Shown in pieces: positions 34,112-45,418 of a DNA stretch of 64,000 nt (positions are counted from its first letter, which is position 1; every line of letters starts with the position of its first letter). Under the pieces are notes generated by a model. The model had not been told where the DNA came from. It did no database searches and worked only from the letters and a program-made list of their open reading frames with translations. The stretch lies in assembly GCA_032718475.1 (NCBI GenBank), contig JAUCBJ010005111.1:21789-85788 (forward strand). The letters run 5' to 3'. This DNA comes from Nemertoderma westbladi. Taxonomy: Eukaryota > Xenacoelomorpha > Nemertodermatida > Nemertodermatidae. The position numbers were made by a program, and so were the translations under genes.

Positions 34112-34861
34112 ATGACAACATTGAGTTCAGGTTTGGAAGGTTGTGACTATTGTGAATTGTCACCATGTCAACGGTGTGTGGATACCCAGCGGATATGCAA
34201 AGTTTGTCGAACGCTGGCTTTCTACAAAGGCGACAAAGAACTGAAAAAGGGCGAATTCTGGAACAAGATGATTCGAATGTTTGAACCGATAAAACCAGGT
34301 GAATTATTTGCGAATGGCTCAGACAGACATCGATATTTGTTCAAAGGGTTGCCTTCTATCAGTGTGTATCGAAGCGATTACGTTAATTTAATGAATAAGT
34401 TAGATTGGTCGACAACGACTCGATGGAAAGAACCCAAGTTCACAGCGAAACTTCAAGTGGAAGAATGCGAGCAGTCCTTGCTTCGAAAACTGCCAATAGT
34501 TAATCAGAAACCCAGCGACATTGACTTGGATAAACGTGGGGGGGAGATAGATGAAGTTAATGGTAGAGGAACAGCGAATCTTGGGAGTGGACAACTCGAT
34601 TATAAACCAATAGTGGAGAGAATCCGGGTGACTGTTCCAAAAGTAACACATGATGATGGGGGAATGTGGTTGAAGCCCGCAACTACGAAACAAAGAGTTA
34701 TGTTGCGGGATCTAATGAGGTCGGTAGATAACCCGAAGGAAACAGTTCTGAAAGATGGATTATCTGAATGGGTGAAAAATACTTCACAATCAGATCGATC
34801 GGTAATCTCAGAGTTCCTAGACAAAATAGACAAATATGTTGAGAATGAAGATAGTCAATGA
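34112..34861 (+). CDS. Cysteine-rich protein of unknown function inside the inverted-repeat element
   Basis: A complete 249-residue ORF from the ATG at 34112. The N-terminus has three C-x2-C pairs in close order (CDYC, CQRC, CKVC), likely zinc-binding. A helical, charged middle follows (KGEFWNKMIRMFEPIKPGE), and the C-terminus (SVISEFLDKIDKYVENEDSQ) is acidic. No DDE pattern, helix-turn-helix or known transposase signature is evident. Its location between matching inverted repeats suggests that it is the element's own gene, either an accessory or DNA-binding factor or captured cargo. It has no in-frame stop, so it is either young or conserved. Confidence 0.55.
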   Translation: MTTLSSGLEGCDYCELSPCQRCVDTQRICKVCRTLAFYKGDKELKKGEFWNKMIRMFEPIKPGELFANGSDRHRYLFKGLPSISVYRSDYVNLMNKLDWSTTTRWKEPKFTAKLQVEECEQSLLRKLPIVNQKPSDIDLDKRGGEIDEVNGRGTANLGSGQLDYKPIVERIRVTVPKVTHDDGGMWLKPATTKQRVMLRDLMRSVDNPKETVLKDGLSEWVKNTSQSDRSVISEFLDKIDKYVENEDSQ

Positions 34862-35225
34862 GGAAGTGCAAAAAATACTGAATATTATACAAAGAGTTTA
34901 ATGTCAGAACAGCACATTTGCTTTTATTATTCTGTAAAAAAATTAATGAATATAATTATAATATTATATATATATTTATTAAGACTTATTGTGATACTAA
35001 TTATGGGTAATGAAAAAACAAGATGGAGAGTTTTAAACGCTCAGCTAAATAATAATTAATATTCTAGAATAAAGACAACAAAACATCAGAATTATAGCGA
35101 TTTACGTCCCTGAATTTCCACATTAGTATTTTGATAATATCTTTACCAATTTTTGGTTAAATTTAAAACGGCTTTCAGATTCTGAATCTACAGACGAAGG
35201 CGCTTCGAATGATATCTAGACTACA

Positions 35226-36195
35226 TTTCAAAGACGTAAAATAAAGTCTACCGAGGTGGTTAAACATTGCTAAATAGACATTTTGGCTCTCTTACAGTTT
35301 GCCGTGCCACCTATATATTCAATATAATTCAAAAAATATATAATTGTTATAATTATATAATATATATTTACGCAAGTGATACCGTAATTTACTCTACGTA
35401 CAATTACATTTTGTTACGTCTTGTGTAGCTAATGTTTTTATTGTTTGTTACTAAACCGGGTACACTTCCTTCACTTCCTTCTAGTTTCCCTAATTATGAA
35501 ATGATAGATTAAAAACTATCATTTTATTATATCAAAAAATGGCCAGCTACAGTAGCTAGTTTTTTTTTCTTGTTTTTAATGTTCTCGAACATTATCAATC
35601 CATTTCATATAAAAATGTTGTTTTAGAAAAAATATTTTTTTGTTCTAGAACAAAAAATCTAAAGTACTAGCTAATTTGTTAATTTTTGCGGTACACTATA
35701 GAGCGTGCGCCGGCGTACCTCCAGCTATATCAGCGTTACGTACGGCAATGTTCCTTGTAGACCTGCCCACCGACCCCTCCTCCTCTAATGATTAACGAAC
35801 TCTTTTTATTAAATAATTTTATTAATTTATTGCAGCGATATATTAATTGATTTTAAATCTTTACTCCATATGTTGGAATTAATACAATTAAATGTCAATC
35901 TGTTAATTTTTTATTGTATGTTATCTTTGTATAAATTCTTTATACTAGCTAGTTTTTGTTTCTTTTTTTAATGTTATAGAACATATTATCTGTACATTTA
36001 ATATAAAAATTTTGTTCTAGAACAAATATTTTTTGTTATAGAACAAATATTTTTTGTTATAGAACAAATATTTTTTGTTATAGAACAAATATTTTAAGAT
36101 CATTTTATTATATCAAAATATGGCTATAATGGCACGGTAAAGTGTAAGAGTCCCGACATTTTTAAGGGATTGTTATATGGAAATAACTGAGAAAT
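35226..36195. repeat. Insertion with internal duplications inside the right inverted repeat
   Basis: It separates the two halves of the right arm. Its own edges are roughly inverted: ggctctcttacag..ttgccgtgcca near 35290 pairs with ggcacggtaaa.gtgtaagagtcc near 36130. Two related halves start 'atcattttattatatcaaa' at 35518 and 36103. A 21-bp unit (ttttttgttatagaacaaata) repeats about four times at 36010-36095. No coding sequence was seen. Confidence 0.55.
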
Positions 36196-36361
36196 TGAAA
36201 AATCCGGCCCGGACACCGCACCAGTAAGAAAAGGTGTCGATCTATCATCATACCAAATTTCGTAGCATTTTATTAATATTTGAAAAAAATTAGGAGGGGG
36301 GGGGGGGGGGGGGGGGGGCTCCGACCCCCTAAAAATGGTTGTTGTATTACGGGTTATGGTG

Positions 36362-37331
36362 TAGAGACAGGGGGGAAACTGGACGCAAATCCCAACTTGG
36401 CGAATTAATATCCCGCCTCAATATTAAATTCTCAATTTAGGGAAAGGAGCAGGTTACAGTGGCACGATATTTTAACCAAAACAATAAACTAAACACAATA
36501 GAACATGTTACAGTTTTATTTTTGAATGTAATCAGCTGTTATTCGCGTCCAAATTCCCCTGGAGAGGGATGAATTTTTATTGCGTCCCCTATCTGCCAAT
36601 ATAATGTAAATTTCCGTGTAATTGCTATTAGATGAATTGAAAAAAATTAAGGTAATCTTGGATAAATTCTTAATCGCGATCCACAGTAGTAGGCCCCTAC
36701 ACAATGGCATTTCGCGTAGGAACAACTCTATGGCCATAGTGTGCATGGGCTGGCGTTGTATAACCGGCGTTGTCGAGGTAGCCTGACCTAAAATTAAAAC
36801 AATAAATACTGTAAGTTAACTTTGTACAACATATACTAACTAATAGTATTTTAACGGAGAGTTAAAACTTATAATTTATATTATTTACACAACAAAATGT
36901 TATCAAACATGGTGTATTTATTATTTTTATAAATATAATAAATGGTAGGCCTATGTATCTGTCAAGGCTTTTACGGGAGGCTAACCCCACATCCGCCGCA
37001 AGTGAGTTCGTTTGTAACTCTTATGAGTGCTATCAAGTGCCTTGGGGTACTTGCCGCATAGCAGGAACACTCATGAAAGTTTATGTATATATATATTATA
37101 TAATATATATATCTCGTCTGAATGTACAATCAATCATTGTAAGTATATAGCTTCGGCACTATAAACTGCTTCAAGGGAATAAAGTAACTGTTGTTGTTGG
37201 CGGATAAATGTACGTGTGACTTATATATATTACAGTATTTCACATTTATTCATTTCATTTCACTTCACATTTCATTTCACATTCATTTTCACAGTATTTT
37301 ATATTATAGTATTTCACTTATATATATATAC
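36362..37331. other. Intergenic DNA
   Basis: No recognised gene. 37240-37330 is a degenerate ttcatttcac / ttatatata simple repeat that ends in the BEL-3 target TATAC. The minus-strand frame at 36516-36746 has no recognisable features. Confidence 0.5.
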
Positions 37332-37468
37332 TGATGAATTATTTCACTATAAGATAGCATTTGTAGTTTAACTTTAACGTAAAAACTTTCGAAAATCCGA
37401 CGCATTTTGATTAAGTTACAGTAATGTAATATGCCTAGTCATATCAGTACACATAAAACCCCTGGTTA

Positions 37469-37546
37469 ATCTCGTGGCGTAGTGGTCAGATGGTTAAGGC
37501 GTTGTTTGCATTACATAGGTTACGAGTTCGAATCCCAGTCGGGAAA
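37469..37546 (+). ncRNA. tRNA-like Pol III promoter module in the BEL-3 5' LTR
   Basis: An A box TGGCGTAGTGG (37475-37485) fits TRGCNNAGYNGG, and a B-box-like GAGTTCGAATCCC (37524-37536) follows at tRNA-like spacing. The flanks TCTCG and CGGGA could pair as a partial acceptor stem. The T-stem pairing is poor, so this is a tRNA-derived module, not a functional tRNA gene. The same module is in the 3' LTR, so it is part of the LTR and not a late insertion. Confidence 0.6.
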
Positions 37547-37722
37547 TTTGCATTTTGGGGCAATTTATTTTCATTTCATACAATTTGACAAACCAATGAG
37601 GTGCGTACAACACATGGAACGATGAGTTGGGCCAATCATAGGGCATGGAATATCTTATTGCTCCAATGTGAGGCCATGGAATACTCTAGAAAGTTCTAGT
37701 AGATTCTATGTCCCAGATTTAG

Positions 37723-37730
37723 TATATAAA
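37723..37730 (+). promoter_or_regulatory. TATA box of the BEL-3 LTR
   Basis: TATATAAA followed by GGGCTGG, with a ccaatcatagggc CCAAT-like block about 90 bp upstream (near 37632). Conserved in the 3' LTR at 52547-52554. It is a likely Pol II core promoter. Confidence 0.6.
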
Positions 37731-39386
37731 GGGCTGGTTTGCCTTCGGTTATCACTTATCTCTTCTCTTGTAAAACTTCTTCAGTACCCTTATCTCTTGC
37801 ATTAGTGCTTCACTCTCTTGCTTAGTTATTTGTTTCTTGTTGAAACTATGTTAATCTGTTTGATAATTCTTTGCTAAACTGTAAGTACATTTGTAAACTT
37901 CTGAACATGTTTTTCTGCATTTGTCCAACTTTGGGACAGCAAAGCATCAGGGAGATGGCCGCCTAGACCGATAGGCCGTCAGCAACGCAGGGAAAGGATG
38001 TCCACAACACGCTAGCGCCCACATTAGCTTAGACCGCGCACCCCTTCGCCCTTCGAAATGCTCCACTTGCCATGCGGCGCCCGCTTTATGAGGAAGGTAA
38101 GACTTTGTTTGATGCCCTTGCCCGACGTAAGACCTATAGATCAGGGTAAGCGTGACGCCGTCCTGGGACGCCGCAAATTTAGGATCAAATAACTATATTT
38201 TGGCAGAACCCCCCCCCCCCATCAGTAGTACGAACCCCTGGGTTACCTGTATACCTCACAGGTGCGAATTATTGCCGTTCATCAGTACGCGAGTACACAT
38301 TAGGTACGGACAGCATATGTTCCATAATTTAGTGATTCGCAGTACTGACCGTTTGGTACCGGTTCGCTTTGTAGACTATACATTAGTACCCTACCCCCTC
38401 CTGAAGTTAGTTATTTGATCAGGCAAGGAGTATTTCTGCTACCGGCATACCGCTTGGCCTAGGGAGGTTTTATTAATATCCTACCGCGCCTTGCCACGTA
38501 CTGATAGGTATTGCTGCTAACTACCGCAGCAACAAAGTTCTAGAATCAAATTTGTATACCAGATCAGCTAACGTACGGTAGCGATTAACCCCTATTTCTT
38601 GTCTTACAACCAGAATCTGGTATTTGTGCAGATCACGGGTGTAGTTACTAACACCGTGGTTGCCCAGTTGAGTTGTGGATAGGAAGGAGAGAGTTTTGAT
38701 GTCATTTGTAAGTATAAAGTTCTACAAAACGCGACTAGCTTATTTTAGTAGCTAGCGCACGGTATCGTTTTGGTCAGAGAATTACTAAAACCTAGTAAAT
38801 GATATACACCAAAATTGTTTTATTGTAACACACCCACGCACACACGCCCTAAAACATATTTACCCTTAGAGTTCCTACTAGATAGCGCAATTTAGATTTT
38901 AGGCAGAATTTATCTGTATTTGTAAATTAGGGTCAGATATTTAGTTACGGCAAAGGAGTATTTCATTTTCGTTATTAAACTGTTGTTTGCCTAGAGCAGC
39001 AGTATTGTTACATTAGGTCCGACCCTTTTAGACTGATTTCGGACAGGGGGATCAGTTATCGTTACATTTAGGCACGACCTCTTTTAGGCTGATTCAGACA
39101 GGGGGATCAGTATTGTTACGCTAGGGCTGTAACCCACCTAGCTCGTATATAAACCATATAAATCACACCGCGGCAAGTTACTGTATTTAGGACTGTCAGC
39201 GATAGTTAGGATTCGCTGCGTGGGGATTGTTTTCCCGTGAGTTTGGTCTGTTACTGTAACTGTACATCTGCCATACCGGTTAGAGGACAGGTATCCTTTT
39301 GTCTAGTTCGTAGGCATTAGACCCGCCCACGTACATGGAATAGACACCAGGCTCTGCTCCTCGCCAGTAGTAGTTTGTGTATTGTA

Positions 39387-41218
39387 CAGAGTTAGCGGCA
39401 CAACAACAAGTAGCGGATCGACGCGAAAGGGAGATGCAACTACAGTTCGAACTGAATCGTAGATCGCGCGAGGCAGCGAACGCGCAAGCGGACCTTGAAC
39501 TTGACGCGAGAGATAGATCTATAAGATCGCGAGCTGGACACGACTTGTCTGCCCTGGATCGCATGGAAGCTCGATATCGCAGAATTCAGAAGCGAATCGA
39601 GGAAGGAAGTGTGGGAGCGATAGATCGAGGAGAGGAGTTCGTCGAGGATTACTGTAAACGTTTTCCCCAAGTTATTCCTATGCTCAAACCCACGACTCCG
39701 ATAAAACCGGTCTTTGTTACGAAACCTAAGGAAATAACACCTGTGCGCTCGACGCAAGGTAGCAGGTTTGTTGTGACGGAAATACCGCAACCTAGGGCGA
39801 CTTCATCGCCAATTTTAGCAGGTAACGTAACTAGTCCACCTACAGTAAGTCGTAGTCTACTTGTAGGAAGAGAGGAACCTGTGTTTATGACAATTAAACA
39901 GGTAAGTAAGCCGTTAGTAGTTAAACCTGTGACGTGCTGTGCGAACATAGTTATTTATAGACCGACTACGAAACCCGACTACTTTACTCGACCTTTGACA
40001 CAATGTTCGACGCAACCTACGACTTCGTGGAAGGCTTGCGAGCCTGCCGAACAATGGAGGAGGATGGATGTGGGTAGTACCCACGGGATCGAACAACGTT
40101 TAACGAGACCTACGACTTCGTGGAAGGCTTGTGAGCCTACCGAACGACGGAGAACCATAGATTCTGGACCCCAACGAGTGAGACAAAAGGTTATACGCCG
40201 GACGCGAACCTGCCAGCCACCTTATCCGGACGACAGCGACTCATCCAGTGACTCGGAGTCGACGGAACGGGAAATATTCCGTACTGGAGCGGCAGCGGCA
40301 GCGGATAACAAACGAGAGGAACGATCGACGAACCCCTACATCGATAATCCTCCACGAGAAACACCCCAAAAGAAACCCACGTTGCAACCAGTGGAAACGA
40401 TCAGTGCCAAACAGTTCACCGAGATGACGGACCGACTAGCTCAACTCGAAGAACGACTTGAAGCGCAACTGTCGGATCGATCACGAACCAGCGTGGAGTT
40501 AGAACAACCTAGACAACATCGACTACCAAGGCGAGAACAGGAGACTAGACAGACTCCGACACATCGAGAAGAAGATCCCGTTAATAATTCCTACCGACGA
40601 ACAACACGCGGAAGGGAACGACTGGACGACGCCACCGAACAGGGACGCGGACAGTTGGATTTGGTTAGCGAGATTGCGAAATTCGCGGCTAGACACGGAT
40701 TACTGGCACAGCAACCGCCGAAGTTCTCTGGCAACGCGAAACACTGGCGCACACTGGTAGACTACGTAGAGTCCCAGATCGCTAAGTGTGCTTTCACCTC
40801 GACGGAGAAGTTTAATTACTTGCTCCTAGTCCTGTCTGGTGAGCCGAAACGATTAGCGGAAACCTTTATTGGTGTTCCAGATGCCTTTGAGTTGGCGTAC
40901 GACCGTTTGTATTCGATCTACGGAGGTAACGTTGCCATGGCTAAATCCATTATCGAAGACCTCTGTAGAGGAGGCAGCATTTCGAAACCGATCGATCTTC
41001 TATGACTCGCGGACGAAATAAAAAACGCTACAGGGACTTTACGGTCCATTGGACAACTCGAGTATGCTAACACACCGACGGTTCTCATCAGGATAATCGG
41101 TCGACTTCATCATCGACTCCGAAGAGAATGGCGACTCATCGAGTACCAGCGTGAAGAAGCCGGCGGGCTATTAAAACTCACCGACGTCTATCAACTGATT
41201 TCATGGGAGGCCATTATC
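39387..41218 (+). pseudogene. gag: BEL-3 gag (coiled coil and DUF1759), 5' truncated
   Basis: The frame is open from the LTR junction. It begins in a charged coiled coil (DRREREMQLQFELNRRSREA). It passes a Pro/Thr-rich stretch that includes two palindrome copies read as WKACEP, then a second coiled coil (FTEMTDRLAQLEERLEAQ), and ends in the DUF1759 capsid-like domain (PKFSGNAKHWRTLVDYVES, LVLSGEPKRLAETFIG, DRLYSIYGG). A TGA at 41003-41005 and a TAG near 41219 interrupt it, but the same frame continues with recognisable Gag (LADEIKNATGTLRSI). Confidence 0.88.
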
Positions 41219-43180
41219 TAGACTCGATCGAATTATACTGATCATCATATCGCGGCAGAAGGGATAGCTATTTCTGCGCCGACTCGGACAAAACCGTTTC
41301 CGACTAAAGTGAAAGCCGTTACCTACGCCACCCCTACTGAGACTTCTAAAGTTCTGACGCCTATCGGCACCACGCAGCCACGACAACAGTTGCCGGCGGA
41401 CTTTGTGGGATGCTCATACTGCGAACGGAACGGCAGAAACCATAGCGGACATAAACTTCGTGGATGTCGCGCTTTTAAAGAGTTAGGAATCGAGGAGAGG
41501 AGACTCCAAATCCGATCTTTAGATTCTTGCTGGAGATGTACGAAGCCAGGACACGTCCGGAAGGATTGCCCGAGCGACGATACATGTCCTCTGTGTGGAC
41601 GAAACCATGATGCGCTACTTCACACTACTAGTCATACTCCGACCAAACGCTTTCAACGAGAGCATCCAGATAAAGCGGCTAGATGCGACGCACTATACAA
41701 GGAGCGTGCGCCGCGCGAGATCCGTACGTTTTATACGGACTGTATGGATCAGTCAGGATCATCGGACGAGGACGAGGAGGAAGACAACACTTTCTACGTG
41801 CATGCAGGTGAGGAACAACCATCGGTAATGCTCCTCACACAGAACCAATTGAAAGGGTTTAGCGTGATTCCTATAAAGATTACCGGAACCCGAGGGAGCA
41901 AGCGTATATACGCTATCTTAGACTCTGCGTCATAACACAGTTATGTTGACGAACAAGTAGCCGACGTGGTTATGGACATGAGTCAAGGTAAGACTGCTCA
42001 GTATACTGTAAGCAGCATGCATGGTAAGCGAGCGATTCCTGTGACAAGAGTAAAACTAACCTTAGACACTCTTCTTTCCAAAGCGGAACACAGCCAGGAA
42101 GAGCGCTCATTACTTCCGGTAAGAAATTTGACCTTTGCAGCTATGAAGGACTTTAGTAACTTGCTCGGCCCTGTGCCAGAGCAATCACCGGAAGATCGTA
42201 AGTATTTCCGACACCTTGGAATACCGGAATGTCCTGTTAATTATCGTTCTATTGCGATGTTAATTGGGACAGACCAGTTTAACTTACATCAGGTATGGGA
42301 GACACGCCCATCTGTTATTACAGCGGGCAACCCCTACGCATGTAGAACTCCCATAGGTTGGTATACTAGAGCACCAATACGTTCACTAGAGGTAAGTGAC
42401 CAGGAGGACGATGTTTTGAGTACGTGTAGTTTATTGACTACTACGATAGATAACTCTCCTTCACACTCCTGTGGTCCAATTGTACGGACGGCACTACGAC
42501 AGACTTGCGTCGCTAACGCAGATGCCACCGATACTGACGTAACTGGTCTGGACACGACCACACGGACCTCTGACTTACAACTACTTGCAGTAAACCAGGT
42601 TGTATTGACCACCGAAGACCAAAGGGTTGTTGCTGTGGATGACTCGATGAACGAGGATTTTGGAAGGCTTGCGAGCCTACCGAAAAATCCAAAGGTCATT
42701 GACCCCACCCACCAGGCTTCGACACCGGTCGTTGATCTTGGAAGGCTTGCGAGCCTACCGATAGATCAAGAAGTTGTCAAACCGCCGCACGACGATTCGA
42801 TGACGACTAGTGACACCAGAAGGCTTGCGAGCTTACCAGACGCATTGACACTAGCCACCGCAGCGGACGAAGACGTGGACGAGGACCATGGCGCAGTGCA
42901 AGCAGCGCTAGACCGACTGCTGACTGAACGGACCATTCAATGGTTGGAACAGGACTCAGCAGAACCCGGTAGTTACGAGACCGCTATGTCAGAACAGGAA
43001 AAACGGTCATTAAATATTATGAGAGATGCCATTCGCCAGACCGCAAATAGCCACTATGAGGTTGGTATGTTGTGGCGCAATGGACAACCTAAGCTCGTTA
43101 ACAATTACCCGCTTGCTTTGAGGCGACTCAAATCAATAAGGCAGCGATTGTTGCGAGACGAGACAGCCCATATGCAATAG
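41219..43180 (+). pseudogene. BEL-3 zinc knuckles, aspartic protease and linker to RT
   Basis: It contains CSYCERNGRNHSGHKLRGC, CWRCTKPGHVRKDC and CPLCGRNHDALLH, then an acidic stretch. The protease has AILDSAS followed directly by a TAA (41933-41935) and then HSYVDEQVAD in the same frame. YRSIAMLIGTDQ and RTPIGWYTRAP mark the way to RT. The linker 42662-42900 has three 78-bp tandem units, each starting with the palindrome read as GRLASLP. The block ends at a TAG (43178-43180), with the frame continuing into RT. Confidence 0.9.
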
Positions 43181-44100
43181 AATGCGCAACTTCAGACGTA
43201 TCTTCAAAAGGGATACGCCATTAGGATGTTAAATCCCGAGGTAACCACAGACCAGACATATTACCTGCCACATCATTTTGTTCGACACCCGGACAAACCT
43301 GGCAAGGTGCGTGTACTCACCGACTGCGCCGCGCTTTACCAAGGGATGTCTATGAACAGCGAACTGATGGATGGGCCGAATATGAACAATTACCTCATGG
43401 GAATCCTAATGCGTTTTAGACAACGCAAAGTGGCTTTCACCTGCGACATAGAGGCCATGTTTCACCAGGTTAAGGCTTTGGAGCGGGACAGGGACAGCTT
43501 GAGGTTTCTTTGGTATCCGGACGGAAACTTAGAACTTCCGCCAGAAACTTACCAAATGCAGGTAAGAGTATTCAGAGCCAGGGACAGCCCCAACTGCACC
43601 ATGTACGCCTTAAAGCAGACCGCATTGGACAGATGAGACCAATTTGACCCAGAAGTAGTTCGGACAGTGGAACGAGATTTCTACGTGGATGACGGCCTCA
43701 AAAGTGGTGACACTTTGGAGCGCGCTACAACCGTAGCACACCAACTCCAGGATTGTCTCGCTGAGGGCGGATTCCACCTGACGAAGTTCGCTTCCAACGA
43801 ACCCGAACTGGTGAACTCATTTGACCCGATGGATCGTAGCGAAGGTGACTTGGACTTAGACCTAGAACCTCTGCCGACGACCAAAGTATTAGGACTTAGT
43901 TGGGACCCTAACACCGACAATTTTAGGGTACATGTAAGGTCCAACGACCAGACTAGACCTCTCACTAAGAGGACTTGCTTATCGACCATGAGTCGATTGT
44001 ATGACCCATTGTGTTTCATTAGTCCAGTGATCCTACATGCTAGGATCATACTCCGCAGCATTTGGCAAGCCGGACTGGAATGGGACGATCCCATCTCAGA
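43181..44100 (+). pseudogene. BEL-3 reverse transcriptase
   Basis: RT motifs in order are LTDCAALYQGMSMNSELMDG, motif A TCDIEAMFHQV, VRVFRARDSPNCTMYAL, and the active site FYVDDGLKSG with both Asp (YVDD at 43682-43693). A TGA at 43634-43636 lies just before the YVDD block; the frame is otherwise continuous. It continues through TKVLGLSWDPNTDNF and MSRLYDPLCFISP. Catalytic residues are intact, so only the stop codons bar activity. Confidence 0.93.
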
Positions 44101-44720
44101 AAAGTTAGCTGAGCGATGGAGGGACTGGGAAGCCCAACTGACGTTCCTACAAGACTATACCATACCGAGGGTATACTTTCCTTTGCAGACCACCTTTCCT
44201 GCCGATTTAGAGCTTCACAGCTTTAGTGACGCTAGCAAGGATGGATTGGGGGTTACTTTATACCTTAGACGACAAGTGACATCGGACAGCTACGATGTGT
44301 CTCTCGTTACTTCTAGGGCTAGAACAATGCCGTTGAAGTATATGACTGTACCTCGTGGAGAGCTGCAAGCCGGGACGATATCCACCGATATTGTCAGTCT
44401 AGTTTAACGCGAGCTGGAGGCTAATTTGAAGGTCACATATTGGACGGATGCGACGTTGGTACTTTGGTACATAAACAACGAAGCATTTGAGTTCAAGACT
44501 TTCGTAGCCAACAGACGGGCTGAAATATTAGACCGGTTGCTCAAACAAGATTGGCGTCACTGTCCAGGGAAGCTGAACCCAGCTGACATCGCTTCACAGG
44601 GGATGCAACCGTTTGACTTTTGTAAACCGGACAATAAATCCTTTTGGTTTAGAGGACCCGATTTCCTACAGCGACCATCAGACGAATGGCCACCGTTATT
44701 CGACGCGACAACCAATACCA
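44101..44720 (+). pseudogene. BEL-3 RNase H
   Basis: RNase H acidic residues are seen in HSFSDASKDGLG, TVPRGELQAG and TYWTDATLVLWY, followed by WRHCPGKLNPADIASQG and WFRGPDFL. A TAA at 44405-44407 interrupts between the second and third acid; the frame continues unchanged. Confidence 0.9.
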
Positions 44721-44829
44721 TACCAGAGGGTGCCGAGATAAAAATCGACAAGGTTGTCAAATCCAAAGCGAAAGCCAATGCCAAGGTCAAGAGGAAACAG
44801 GGACGGACGAAATCTGATGACCTGGACGC

Positions 44830-45240
44830 CAGACCTGACATTACGCCAGACATCTCACCAGACACTCGACCAGACGCTTGTACGAATCTTTCGCCGGATG
44901 TTCCGCAGGAGATTCCACCAGACGTTTCGCCGGATTGTTCACCAGATTACTCGCCAGATTATTCACCAGAAGCGACACCAGATTGTTCTCCGGATTGTTC
45001 GCCAGATTGTTTTATGGAACTCTCGACAGAATGTCTACCAGACGTCTCACCAGACTTTCCACCAGACATCTCGACAGACTGTCCACCAGACTTTGGACAA
45101 GACTTTCTGACAGAGGTTACGCTTGACTCTCTTTGGGACCGATGACAGGACATTTTGCCGGATGTTCCGCGCTATGTCTCACCAGACTGTTCACCAGACG
45201 CTTCACCAGACTGTCTACTAGACACTCCACTAGAAGACCC
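44830..45240 (+). repeat. Ser-Pro-Asp repeat between RNase H and integrase of BEL-3
   Basis: About 40 tandem SPDx/PPDx tetrapeptides coded by a degenerate 12-bp unit (near tcaccagactgt) in the polyprotein frame, broken by a TGA at 45143. The linker is acidic and probably disordered. It has no counterpart in BEL-2 or BEL-1, where the same linker is shorter and lysine-rich. Confidence 0.85.
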
Positions 45241-45418
45241 ATTGGAGCGGACTTTTAGAGACTTACCAAATTTGACTTCTTTGGACGACAAAGGTGTGGC
45301 CACAGCGATCACACTCCGCTCAAAGAAGGTACTTGACTTACCACCTACAGGTAAACGTGTGACTAAGGTTAGGAAGCTTACAGGCTCACAGGAACACACT
45401 GACACTGTAGAGTTGTAA

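Larger units (their letters stand above)
33567..36361. mobile_element. DNA transposon with long terminal inverted repeats and TA target
   Basis: The ends are inverted, CACCATAACCC at 33567 and GGGTTATGGTG ending 36361, each flanked by TA (33565-33566 and 36362-36363). The inverted repeat is at least 190 bp (33567-33745 with 36361-36200). It continues as 33762-33915 paired with 35215-35031, so the right arm is interrupted by about 970 bp. Both arms carry a C or G homopolymer tract (33613-33632, 36297-36318). The interior has one ORF (34112-34861). A TA target suggests Tc1/mariner-type integration, but no DDE transposase is recognised. Confidence 0.72.
37332..39386 (+). repeat. BEL-3 5' LTR, 3' end missing
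   Basis: Starts TGATGAATT and matches 52156-54485. The last 205 bp present in the 3' LTR (54486-54690) are absent; instead gag coding sequence begins directly at 39387. The deletion has therefore removed the LTR end, the primer-binding site, the leader and the gag start. Confidence 0.8.

Noticed and set aside
37469-37546. A functional tRNA gene
   Set aside because: A and B boxes are present, but the T stem does not pair well and the element sits inside an LTR in both copies.
38152-38418. Protein coded in the BEL-3 LTR (also 52976-53257)
   Set aside because: The frame differs in length between LTRs because of indels and a poly-C run; no homology.
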